Source: Gammaproteobacteria bacterium (GTDB taxonomy: Bacteria > Pseudomonadota > Gammaproteobacteria > Pseudomonadales > Azotimanducaceae). From it: a DNA stretch of 10,116 nucleotides. The notes under the pieces were generated by a model. It was not told the origin of the DNA, did no database searches, and saw only the letters and a program-made list of their open reading frames with translations. The position numbers and the translations under genes were made by a program. The DNA lies in NCBI GenBank assembly GCA_028821035.1, contig JAPPHP010000089.1:1-10116 (forward strand), given 5' to 3'. Below, piece after piece: positions 1 to 6,203 of this stretch. The number at the start of each line of letters is the position of its first letter. Within the stretch, counting starts at the first letter, position 1.

Positions 1-227
1 AGGCCTTCGTCAACGGCATGGTGGAGACCCTCAACGAGCCGCTCAACATCATCGACTACCACGAGCACTCGCTGGCCACCGGCAAGGACGCGACCGCGAT
101 CTGCCTGTTGACGATCGACGACGGCGACGCCCGCTGCCACGGCATCGGCATGAGCCGCAACACCATCACGGCCTCGCTGTCGGCGATCGTGTCCGCGGTC
201 AACCGGCGCTGGAGGATCCACCGGTAG
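1..227 (+). CDS. leuA: 2-isopropylmalate synthase, C-terminal end (partial)
   Basis: This is the 3' end of a gene that begins before the window; the frame starts at base 3 and stops with TAG at 225-227. LeuA condenses acetyl-CoA with 2-oxoisovalerate, the first committed step of leucine synthesis in the cytoplasm. The visible ~74 residues resemble the C-terminal regulatory (LeuA dimerisation) domain of the long LeuA type: an I-D-Y-H-E-H segment, a short beta strand and glycine pair (HGIGM), then the closing T-x-T-A-S-L-x-A-I-V-S-A-V-N-R helix. In LeuA this domain carries leucine feedback inhibition. The N-terminal TIM-barrel catalytic domain is outside the window, so a related enzyme sharing this domain, such as (R)-citramalate synthase, cannot be excluded. 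The gene converges on the minus-strand selenoprotein with an 18-base gap, and no clear terminator is visible between them. Confidence 0.75.
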   Translation, partial: AFVNGMVETLNEPLNIIDYHEHSLATGKDATAICLLTIDDGDARCHGIGMSRNTITASLSAIVSAVNRRWRIHR

Positions 228-245
228 GAACGCGAGCCAGGGGCG

Positions 246-1481
246 TCATCCGGCCTGGTCGGCGATCCGGGCCCTCCGGCGCGCGGCGCGTTCCAGCCGG
301 GCCTGCTTCACGAGGAAGCGCAGGAAGCCGAGGGGCGCCCGCCGCCGCTTGCGCCGCAGCAGGCGCCGGGCATGCGGCAAGGCGTCGTACTGCCCCTCCC
401 GCTGTCCGTGGCCCGTGTGTATGGAGAGCCGCGGGACATCGACCACGTCCAGCGGAAGTTCGAGGGTGAACGTTTCGGTGCGCGGCAGCAGGCAGGTGCG
501 GTCGTCGCAGGCCTGGTAGCGGACCGTGACCGAGAGCGTCGCCGATGCGCGGTCGAGCGGGCGCGTCTCGCTCGCGAGTTCGCCGGTGGGATAGAACGGC
601 ACGCGCACGTCCACGGTGCCGCTCCAGACCGGCAGGGTGAGATCCATCTCGGGGAGGCGGTGCGGTTTCGTCGGCGGCAACACGGGCGCCTCCACCACGA
701 GCCCGGGCGGGCCTTGCACGTCCACCTGGACGGGGACCATCCCCTCCGGGACGGGCTCGCCGTACACGTGCAGCCCCGCCGCGAGTTCGAAGCGGACCAC
801 GAGCTCGCGAATGATCCCCTGGCGAATGGTGCCCGTCCCGCCCCGGACGGCCGCGGTGACCCGAACCTCATCGTCGCCGCCCTCGGCACGCGGGCCGCTG
901 CCGTCCAGCACCACGCGGCCGAGCGCGGCGTCGAGCAAGCGCTCCGGGCTGTCCCGCTTCTTGTACGTGTCGTGGAAGAACTTGGAGATCACGACACCGT
1001 CCTCGTCGCAGACGAACACGCCGGGGTAGGGGATGCCGTGGAGGAGGGCGTCGCCGGGACGGATACGGTCGTTCAGGATGCCGTAGCGCCGGATGGTCGC
1101 CGAGTCGACGTCCGAGAGCAGCGGGTACGGGATGTCCTGTTTCTCGCGGAACTCGGCCAGCGCCTCCCGGTCGTCATAGGAGATGGCATAGAGCTTGACC
1201 CCGGCGGCCACGAACTTGCCGTAGGCGTCGCGCAGCTCGCCGAGCTGCGTCCAGCACGGAGGTCACCAGACCGCCGAGCGGAAGAACACGACCACGGCGC
1301 GGGCGCCGGCGCGGTCCTCGTCGAGACGGACGAGGTCGCCCGCCGCATCCGGCAGGGCGAAGTCCGGCAAGACGTCGCCGATCTCGGGGCCGGTGGCATG
1401 CCCTTCCGGCAGCCCGAGCCGGCCCGGATGGCCGAGGGGTGCCGGGGCATCGAAGCCGAATTCGTCGCGTTCGACGGTCAC
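246..1481 (-). CDS. Redoxin (AhpC/TSA) - DsbD-alpha-like fusion, predicted selenoprotein with UGA-encoded Sec at U-P-P-C
   Basis: Reading through one TGA (1265-1263) gives a continuous ~411-residue protein. Residues ~30-190 form an AhpC/TSA-type thioredoxin fold: an I-G-D-V-L-P-D-F-x-L-P-D entry, the V-V-V-F-F-R-S-A-V-W strand, then U73-P-P-C76, followed by T-Q-L-G-E-L and Y-A-I-S-Y-D. Relatives have C-P-x-C after the same R-S-A-x-W strand, so the TGA sits on the attacking Cys. Residues ~205-350 resemble the DsbD N-terminal (alpha) domain, with Y-Q-A-C-D-D-R-T-C-L-L-P (C325, C330). The last ~40 residues are Arg/Lys-rich. Neither a signal peptide nor membrane segments are visible, so the protein is probably cytoplasmic, which is odd for a DsbD-alpha-like domain. 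The start is uncertain: GTG at 1481 lacks a Shine-Dalgarno, and TTG at 1514 has AGGG upstream (422 residues). The likely role is a thiol or peroxide oxidoreductase; the substrate is unknown. Ordinary gene calling would yield two pieces, 1263-1514 and 246-1211. Confidence 0.8.
1231..1249 (-). promoter_or_regulatory. Bacterial SECIS-like hairpin
   Basis: On the minus strand, CGCAGCTC (1249-1242), a GGC loop (1241-1239) and GAGCTGCG (1238-1231) form a perfect 8-bp stem. The loop starts 21 nt after the TGA. Published bacterial SECIS rules, as I recall them, ask for an apical loop 16-37 nt after UGA, an upper stem of at least 4 bp, and a G in the first two loop positions; all three are met. The hairpin lies inside the coding sequence, as bacterial SECIS elements do, and would be the binding site for SelB. 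The stem is GC-rich in a GC-rich gene, so chance pairing contributes some doubt. Confidence 0.7.
1263..1265 (-). other. In-frame TGA, predicted selenocysteine codon
   Basis: The minus-strand codon is TGA, preceded by R-S-A-V-W and followed by P-P-C-W-T-Q-L-G-E-L in the same frame. Family conservation continues on both sides with no insertion or deletion, so a frameshift does not explain it. One base change from TGC or TGT would restore the usual Cys. Selenocysteine is preferred because the codon falls exactly on the catalytic position and a SECIS-like hairpin follows. Confidence 0.78.
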
Positions 1482-1560
1482 CGGAAGAGCGTAACAGACC
1501 CGGCCGTGCCGCAACGACGCCCTGACACCGACCCGGCGGCCCGGGGCGCCGGGCCTTCGC

Positions 1561-1566
1561 TATACT
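1561..1566 (+). promoter_or_regulatory. Putative -10 box of the ffh promoter
   Basis: TATACT matches the sigma-70 -10 consensus at five of six positions and stands out in a GC-rich stretch 67 bases before the ffh ATG. No good -35 box lies 16-18 bases upstream, so the call rests on the -10 element and on its position in the gap between divergent genes. Confidence 0.5.
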
Positions 1567-1633
1567 GCCGCGCCACGGCGGGGGTGTGCCTTCCTGGCGC
1601 CGCTGCCGCAGTTGACGGGACGGAAGCCGCTCC

Positions 1634-3016
1634 ATGTTCGACAGCCTGAGTGACCGCCTCGCGCAGACCTTCCGGGGACTCGCGGGCAAGGCCTACCTCA
1701 CGGAGGAAAACGTCGGTGCGTCCGTGCGCGAAGTGCGCATGGCGCTCCTCGAGGCGGACGTGGCCCTGGAGGTCGTGCGCTCCTTTACCGGCGAAGTGCA
1801 GCGCAAGGCCGTGGGGCGGACGGTGACGTCGGCGGTCAATCCCGGCGAAGCGTTCGTCGGGATCGTGCGCGACGAACTCACCACGCTGATGGGGGAGGCG
1901 AACGACGCCCTCGACCTGTCGGCGGCCCCGCCGGCCGTCGTGCTGATGGCCGGCCTGCAGGGTTCCGGCAAGACCACGACCGTGGCGAAGCTCGCGCGCC
2001 TGCTGCAGGAACGCGAGAAGAAGAAGGTGGCGGTGGTCAGCGCCGACGTCTACCGCCCGGCGGCGATCGACCAGTTGCAGACCCTCGCCGACGAGGTCGG
2101 GGCGCGCTTCGTCGCGAGCGCGGGAGACGAATCCCCGGTGGCGATCGCCGAGCGGGCCCTGAACGACGCGCGTGTCCGCCTCGACGACGTCCTCATTGTC
2201 GACACGGCCGGCCGCCTCGCCGTGGACGAGGAGATGATGGCGGAGATCGCGGCGCTGCACGCCGCCCTCGAACCGGTCGAGACCCTGTTCGTCGTCGACG
2301 CGATGACGGGGCAGGACGCGGCGGTTACCGCCAAGGCGTTCGACCGGGCGTTGCCCCTGACCGGCGTCGTGCTCGCCAAGGCGGACGGGGACGCCCGGGG
2401 CGGGGCGGCGCTGTCGGTCCGCGCGCTGACCGGCAAACCCATCAAGTTCCTCGGTACGGGCGAGAAAACCGACGGGCTGGAACCCTTCCACCCGGAGCGA
2501 ATCGCCTCGCGCATCCTCGGCATGGGCGACGTCCTGACGCTCATCGAGGAAGCCGAGCGCAAGGTGGACAAGACCCAGGCCCGGCGCCTGGTGCGCAAGA
2601 TGGGCCGGGGCCAGAAGTTCGACCTCGAGGACCTGCGCGAACAGTTGCGCCAGATGGCCAACCTGGGGGGCATGGAGAGCATGCTCGAGAAACTCCCGGG
2701 TATGAACCAGTTGCCGCCCTCGGCCCAGGCCGGCATGGACCCGGGGCGGATGCGTCGCATGGAGGCCATCATCGACTCGATGACCCCCCAGGAGCGCCGC
2801 TACCCGGAGATCATCAACGGTTCGCGCAAGCGGCGCATCTCGCTCGGCAGCGGCACCCGCATCCAGGAGGTCAACCGGTTGCTGAAGGAGCACCGGCAGA
2901 TGCAGCGCACCATGAAGAAGGTGACCCGGAAGGGAGGCATGCAGAAGATGATGCGCGCCCTGAACGCGCAGGGGCAGGCGCAGCGGTCGCCCGGACGCGG
3001 ACGCCGCCGCCGCTGA
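1634..3016 (+). CDS. ffh: Signal recognition particle protein Ffh (SRP54)
   Basis: Ffh binds 4.5S RNA and the signal sequences of nascent membrane proteins, and delivers ribosomes to the receptor FtsY through paired GTPase domains. The 460-residue product matches the family length. The N helical bundle spans about 1-90. The G domain has the P-loop G-L-Q-G-S-G-K-T-T-T (107-116), the A-D-V-Y-R-P-A-A insertion-box start (137-144), D-T-A-G-R (190-194), A-K-A-D (248-251, usually T-K-x-D) and D-A-R-G-G (253-257). The methionine-rich M domain (about 310-440) carries the RNA-binding S-R-K-R-R-I-S-L-G-S-G segment (397-407). The tail ends in an Arg-rich run. The ATG at 1634 has a weak GGACGGAAG-type site upstream. 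It is divergent from the selenoprotein gene and precedes rpsP by 100 bases. Confidence 0.97.
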   Translation: MFDSLSDRLAQTFRGLAGKAYLTEENVGASVREVRMALLEADVALEVVRSFTGEVQRKAVGRTVTSAVNPGEAFVGIVRDELTTLMGEANDALDLSAAPPAVVLMAGLQGSGKTTTVAKLARLLQEREKKKVAVVSADVYRPAAIDQLQTLADEVGARFVASAGDESPVAIAERALNDARVRLDDVLIVDTAGRLAVDEEMMAEIAALHAALEPVETLFVVDAMTGQDAAVTAKAFDRALPLTGVVLAKADGDARGGAALSVRALTGKPIKFLGTGEKTDGLEPFHPERIASRILGMGDVLTLIEEAERKVDKTQARRLVRKMGRGQKFDLEDLREQLRQMANLGGMESMLEKLPGMNQLPPSAQAGMDPGRMRRMEAIIDSMTPQERRYPEIINGSRKRRISLGSGTRIQEVNRLLKEHRQMQRTMKKVTRKGGMQKMMRALNAQGQAQRSPGRGRRRR

Positions 3017-3057
3017 CGAAGCGCGCCGTGGGGCTTCGGGCTGGCGTCGCGCGACGC
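3017..3057 (+). repeat. Two small inverted repeats after ffh
   Basis: CGAAGC (3017-3022) pairs with GCTTCG (3033-3038) across a 10-base loop starting right after the ffh stop. A 14-base perfect palindrome, GCGTCGCGCGACGC, lies at 3044-3057. Neither is followed by a T run, so they are not convincing intrinsic terminators. They could attenuate or process transcripts between ffh and the rpsP promoter. Confidence 0.4.
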
Positions 3058-3061
3058 GACG

Positions 3062-3090
3062 TTCCAACCGCCCACCCCCTCCTGTAGAAT
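3062..3090 (+). promoter_or_regulatory. Putative sigma-70 promoter of the rpsP-rimM-trmD-rplS operon
   Basis: TTCCAA (3062-3067) and TAGAAT (3085-3090) are separated by 17 bases and end 26 bases before the rpsP ATG. The -10 box matches consensus at five of six positions; the -35 is weak (three of six). A promoter here fits the separate expression of the rpsP operon from ffh seen in many proteobacteria. Confidence 0.5.
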
Positions 3091-3116
3091 GCCGCACCTT
3101 TTCGAGAAGACTGCCC

Positions 3117-3380
3117 ATGGTCACGATTCGCCTCGCGAGACATGGCGCCAAAAAGAACCCGTTCTTCCACGTGACCGTCGCCGACCGGACGGCGAAGCGG
3201 GACGGACGGTTCATCGAACGCATCGGCTTCTACAACCCGGTCGCGCGTGGACAGGACGAGCGCATGCGGATCGACCTCGAGCGCGTGGACTACTGGCTGT
3301 CGGTGGGCGCCCGGCCCAGCGAAAGGGCCAGGCAGCTCATCGACAGCGCCAGACGGGCCGCGGCGGCCCAGTCTGCCTGA
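3117..3380 (+). CDS. rpsP: 30S ribosomal protein S16
   Basis: S16 is a small-subunit assembly protein that binds the 5' domain of 16S rRNA. The 87-residue product has the family length and landmarks: M-V-T-I-R-L-A-R-x-G-x-K-K-x-P-F at the start, A-D-x-x-x-x-R-D-G-R-F-I-E-R-I-G-F-Y-N-P in the middle, and a W-L-S-V-G-A-R-P-S helix near the end. A short Ala-rich tail closes it. The Shine-Dalgarno is weak (GAGAAGA, nine bases from ATG). It is the first gene of the translation cluster; rimM follows after about 35 bases. Confidence 0.97.
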   Translation: MVTIRLARHGAKKNPFFHVTVADRTAKRDGRFIERIGFYNPVARGQDERMRIDLERVDYWLSVGARPSERARQLIDSARRAAAAQSA

Positions 3381-3415
3381 GCACCCTCTCGCTGCCCGGC
3401 GCGGCGAGCGGACCG

Positions 3416-3985
3416 ATGCACATGGCCGCCCTCCCAGACGAGCCCGCCCTTCGCGTGTCCGAGTGCGGCGCGTCGGAGCGCGGCGCAATGGTCGTCGTGG
3501 GACGTATCGAGGGGCCCTACGGGGTGCGCGGCTGGTTGCGCGTGCGGTCTTATACCGACCCGCCCGAGAATCTCACGGACTACCGCCCGTGGCACCTGGA
3601 CCGTACCGGCGACGGAAGCTGGCGAGAGGTCCGCGTGGAGCACGTCCGTCCCCACGGCGAGGGATTCCGGTGCAGCATCGAGGGCGTTGCCGACCGGGAT
3701 GCGGCGGCGGGATGGCGCGGGGCGCTGGTGGCGGTGACGGAGAGCATCCTGCCGGCCACGGAAGACGACGAATACTACTGGCGCGACCTCATCGGAATGG
3801 CGGTCACGACGGTGGCGGGGACGGACCTCGGCCGGGTCGAGACCCTCATCGCCACCGGGGCCAACGACGCGCTCGTGGTCCGGGACCGGGAGCGGGAACG
3901 GCTGATTCCGTTCGTCGCGCAGGTCGCCCTCGAGGTGGACATCGACCGGGGCGTGATCCTGGTCGACTGGGATCCCGACTTCTAG
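3416..3985 (+). CDS. rimM: Ribosome maturation factor RimM
   Basis: RimM assists 30S head assembly near S19 and efficient 16S processing. The N-terminal RimM domain shows V-V-V-G-R-I-x-G-P-Y-G-V-R-G-W-L-R-V. The C-terminal PRC-barrel starts at Y-Y-W-R-D-L-I-G and includes the T-G-A-N-D-A-L-V-V strand, L-I-P-F-V and the closing V-D-W-D-P-D-F, all close to the gammaproteobacterial protein. The start is ambiguous. ATG 3416 gives 189 residues, keeps coding-like third-position GC and leaves a normal 35-base gap from rpsP. ATG 3488 gives 165 residues and has a better ribosome site (GGAG, nine bases upstream) but leaves a very short N-terminus. ATG 3422 is also possible. The trmD start follows two bases after the stop. 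Confidence 0.94.
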   Translation: MHMAALPDEPALRVSECGASERGAMVVVGRIEGPYGVRGWLRVRSYTDPPENLTDYRPWHLDRTGDGSWREVRVEHVRPHGEGFRCSIEGVADRDAAAGWRGALVAVTESILPATEDDEYYWRDLIGMAVTTVAGTDLGRVETLIATGANDALVVRDRERERLIPFVAQVALEVDIDRGVILVDWDPDF

Positions 3986-3987
3986 CC

Positions 3988-4746
3988 ATGTGGACCGCCG
4001 CCATCAGCATTTTCCCGCGCATGTTCGACGCGCTGACCGGCGGCGACGGGGTGGTCGGTCGGGCGATCGCACGGGACCTCCTGTCCTTTCGGGTCATCGA
4101 TCCGCGGGACCACACCGACGATCGCCACGCGACGGTGGACGACCGTCCCTACGGCGGGGGCCCGGGCATGGTCATGAAGGCGGAGCCGCTGACGCGCGCC
4201 CTGAACCAGGCGCGCGCAATCGTCCCGGGCCCGGTGACGACCGTGTTCCTGTCTCCGCAGGGCCGGACGTTCGACCATCGCGTCGCGTCGGAACTCGCCC
4301 GGATGGATCGTCTCGTGTTCGTGGCGGGCCGCTACGAGGGCGTGGACGAGCGGTTCGTCCGCCGGCAGGTGGACCTTGAGCTGTCGCTCGGGGACTTCGT
4401 GCTGAGTGGGGGCGAACTCGCCGTGATGGTCGTCCTCGACGCAGTCGCGAGGCTCCTTCCGGGAACGCTCGGCAACGCCGAATCGGTCGACGCGGAGTCT
4501 CACGTGGACGGACTGCTGGACCATCCGCACTTCACCCGCCCGGCCAGCTTCGGCGGCGAGGCGGTGCCCGACGTACTGCTCGGCGGCGATCACGGGGCGG
4601 TCGCCCGCTGGCGCCGGAGGGAAGCACTGGGGCGCACCTGGCAGAAGCGGCCCGACCTGTTGGCCACCCGCGCACTGGACGCGGACGACCGGCGCCTGCT
4701 CCGCGAATTCATCGCCGACGCGCCTGTCGCAGACACACTGGAGTAG
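3988..4746 (+). CDS. trmD: tRNA (guanine-N1)-methyltransferase TrmD
   Basis: TrmD methylates N1 of G37 next to the anticodon, using S-adenosylmethionine, and so prevents +1 frameshifting. The 252-residue product shows the SPOUT trefoil-knot features: D-D-R-P-Y-G-G-G-P-G-M (51-61), S-P-Q-G-R-T-F-D (89-96), G-R-Y-E-G-V-D-E-R (114-122) and S-L-G-D-F-V-L-S-G-G-E-L (133-144). The C-terminal tRNA-binding part has G-L-L-D-H-P-H-F-T-R-P and L-G-R-T-W-x-K-R-P-D-L-L. Aligned by eye to E. coli TrmD, the general base Asp169 corresponds to Glu170 here. No Shine-Dalgarno precedes the ATG, which lies two bases after rimM, so translation is probably coupled. Its last codons contain the GGAG that serves rplS. 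Confidence 0.97.
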   Translation: MWTAAISIFPRMFDALTGGDGVVGRAIARDLLSFRVIDPRDHTDDRHATVDDRPYGGGPGMVMKAEPLTRALNQARAIVPGPVTTVFLSPQGRTFDHRVASELARMDRLVFVAGRYEGVDERFVRRQVDLELSLGDFVLSGGELAVMVVLDAVARLLPGTLGNAESVDAESHVDGLLDHPHFTRPASFGGEAVPDVLLGGDHGAVARWRRREALGRTWQKRPDLLATRALDADDRRLLREFIADAPVADTLE

Positions 4747-4750
4747 ACCC

Positions 4751-5101
4751 ATGCGTCGCAACAAGATCATCGAGGAACTCGAAAACGCGCAGCTGCGCAC
4801 CGACGCGCCGGACTTCGGCCCGGGAGACACGGTTTCCGTACGCGTGCGCGTACGCGAGGGTTCGCGGGAACGGCTGCAGGCCTTCGAAGGCGTCGTCATC
4901 GGCAAGCGCAACCGCGGCCTCAACTCGTCGTTCACCGTGCGCAAGATCTCGCACGGCGTGGGCGTCGAGCGGTCCTTCCAGACCCACAGCCCGCTGATCG
5001 CGGACATCACCGTGAAGCGGCGGGGCGACGTGCGCCAGGCCAAGCTCTACTACCTGCGCGAGCGGTCCGGCCGGTCCGCCCGCATCAAGGAGAAAGTCTG
5101 A
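4751..5101 (+). CDS. rplS: 50S ribosomal protein L19
   Basis: L19 lies at the 30S-50S interface of the large subunit. The 116-residue product has the usual length and landmarks: F-G-P-G-D-T-V-x-V-R-V-x-V-x-E-G-x-R-E-R-L-Q-A-F-E-G, then S-F-T-V-R-K-I-S-x-G-V-G-V-E-R-S-F, and the closing V-K-R-R-G-D-V-R-Q-A-K-L-Y-Y-L-R-E-R-S-G-R-S-A-R-I-K-E. A GGAG (4740-4743) inside the end of trmD sits seven bases before the ATG, which fixes the start. The gene follows trmD by four bases and is the last of the rpsP operon; a short hairpin follows its stop. Confidence 0.97.
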   Translation: MRRNKIIEELENAQLRTDAPDFGPGDTVSVRVRVREGSRERLQAFEGVVIGKRNRGLNSSFTVRKISHGVGVERSFQTHSPLIADITVKRRGDVRQAKLYYLRERSGRSARIKEKV

Positions 5102-5103
5102 CG

Positions 5104-5122
5104 CCGGGGGGCACGTCCCCGG
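5104..5122 (+). repeat. Hairpin between rplS and xerD, covering the xerD start
   Basis: CCGGGG (5104-5109) and CCCCGG (5117-5122) form a 6-bp all-GC stem with a 7-base loop. It begins two bases after the rplS stop, and its last base is the first base of the xerD GTG. There is no T run. It sequesters the only G-rich stretch that could be the xerD ribosome site, so it could dampen xerD translation relative to the ribosomal genes. That role is inferred. Confidence 0.4.
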
Positions 5123-6153
5123 TGTCCGGCGACGGCCGGGCGCCGCATTCCGGCGAGGGTCGCTCGAGCGAGGGCGCCCGCGGCCCCTCGGAAAGCGCCC
5201 GCGGCCCCTCGGAAAGCGCCGGCGGCCCCTCGGAAAGCGCCGGCGGCCCCTCGGAAAGCGCCGGCGGCCCCTCCGCAATCGACCGCTACCTCGACGGGCT
5301 CTGGCTGCAGAAGGGGCTCGCGGCCAACACCCTCGCGGCCTACCGCCGGGACCTCACGGCCTTCCGGACGTGGTTCGAGCGCCCGCTCGATGCCGCGAAG
5401 ACGTACGACATCCAGGCCTACCTCGCCGAGCGCCACGCGGAGGGCGCATCGGCGCGCTCCACCGCTCGGCTCCTGTCCTGCCTGCGGGGCTACTACCGCG
5501 CGGCCGTGGACGCGGGCCGGATCGAGCGCGACCCGACGGCCAACCTGGCGCAGCCGCTGCTCGGCCGCCCGCTGCCGAAATCCCTGGCCGAGAACGAGGT
5601 CGAGGCGCTGCTGGCGGCGCCGAAGGTCGACGACCCGAGCGGCAGTCCCGGTGAATACCGCGACCGGACGATGCTGGAGCTCCTGTACGCAACGGGCTTG
5701 CGGGTGTCCGAACTGGTCGGCCTCACCGTGTCGGCGCTCAACCTGCGCCAGGGGGTGGTCCAGGTGACTGGCAAGGGCGGGCGGGAACGCCTGGTGCCGG
5801 TCGGCGAGGTCGCCCTGGATTGGCTGGGCCGCTACCTGCTTACGGCCCGCCCCGCGCTGTTGCGGGGTCGGCCGAGCGATGCGCTGTTCCCGAGCAATCG
5901 GGGCACGCCAATGACGCGGCAGACGTTCTGGCACGCGGTCAAGAGGTATGCGGTGCGCGCCGGCATCGAACGCGACATCTCGCCGCACACGCTCCGGCAC
6001 GCGTTCGCCACGCACCTCGTCAACCATGGCGCCGACCTGAGGGCCGTGCAGACGATGCTCGGGCACGCGGACCTCTCCACCACGCAGATCTACACCCACG
6101 TCGCGCGGGACCGATTGAAGCGGTTACACTCGACGCATCACCCGCGGGGGTGA
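5122..6153 (+). CDS. xerD: Site-specific tyrosine recombinase XerD, with a repeat-built N-terminal extension
   Basis: XerD acts with XerC at dif under FtsK control to resolve chromosome dimers. The core is close to gammaproteobacterial XerD: I-D-R-Y-L-D-G-L-W-L-x-K-G-L-A-x-N-T-L-x-A-Y-R-R-D-L (SAM-like domain), then the catalytic domain with R194 (A-T-G-L-R-V-S-E-L), K218 (G-K-G), H289 and R292 (H-T-L-R-H-A-F-A-T-H), H315 (L-G-H) and Y324 (Q-I-Y-T-H). The end L-H-S-T-H-H-P-R-G also matches XerD rather than XerC. At 343 residues it is ~45 longer than E. coli XerD (298). The excess is residues 1-51, Gly/Ser/Pro/Glu-rich and mostly heptapeptide repeats. GTG 5122 is the only usable in-frame start; none occurs between it and the core. 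The catalytic set is complete, so the enzyme should be active. Confidence 0.95.
   Translation: MSGDGRAPHSGEGRSSEGARGPSESARGPSESAGGPSESAGGPSESAGGPSAIDRYLDGLWLQKGLAANTLAAYRRDLTAFRTWFERPLDAAKTYDIQAYLAERHAEGASARSTARLLSCLRGYYRAAVDAGRIERDPTANLAQPLLGRPLPKSLAENEVEALLAAPKVDDPSGSPGEYRDRTMLELLYATGLRVSELVGLTVSALNLRQGVVQVTGKGGRERLVPVGEVALDWLGRYLLTARPALLRGRPSDALFPSNRGTPMTRQTFWHAVKRYAVRAGIERDISPHTLRHAFATHLVNHGADLRAVQTMLGHADLSTTQIYTHVARDRLKRLHSTHHPRG
5179..5273 (+). repeat. 21-bp tandem repeat in the 5' end of xerD
   Basis: Four consecutive 21-base units (5179-5199, 5200-5220, 5221-5241, 5242-5262) differ only at the first base (C or G). They are followed by 11 bases of a fifth unit (5263-5273), and a degenerate unit may precede them. 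Each unit encodes R/G-G-P-S-E-S-A in frame. Near identity at the nucleotide level suggests recent expansion by slippage, and copy number may vary between strains. Confidence 0.93.
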
Positions 6154-6203
6154 CCGACCCGGAAGCGCGCTCTCGAGCACGCACGGCGCGCAGGAGACGA
6201 TTC

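Noticed and set aside
246..1211. A stand-alone redoxin gene starting at GTG 1211 without an active-site Cys
   Set aside because: It would begin in the middle of the thioredoxin fold, after the catalytic motif, while the missing part lies directly upstream in the same frame, separated only by the TGA.
372..1649. A 425-codon open frame on the plus strand opposite the selenoprotein gene
   Set aside because: It is antisense to recognisable redoxin and DsbD-like sequence, its product is rich in Arg, Ala and Gly with no family resemblance, and long antisense frames are common in high-GC DNA.
1478..3223. A 581-codon open frame on the minus strand opposite ffh and the start of rpsP
   Set aside because: It lies opposite unmistakable Ffh and S16 coding sequence, and its His/Arg-rich translation is typical of a high-GC mirror frame.
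4837..4854. Perfect inverted repeat CGTACGCG-TG-CGCGTACG inside rplS
   Set aside because: It arises from the conserved alternating V-R-V-R-V-R coding of L19, so the protein sequence explains it.
5179..5273. CRISPR array
   Set aside because: The 21-bp units are directly adjacent with no spacers and stay in the xerD reading frame, so this is a coding tandem repeat.
6125..6130. TACACT as a -10 box for dsbC at the end of xerD
   Set aside because: No -35 partner at 16-18 bases and it lies in conserved XerD coding sequence; a promoter here is possible but not supported.
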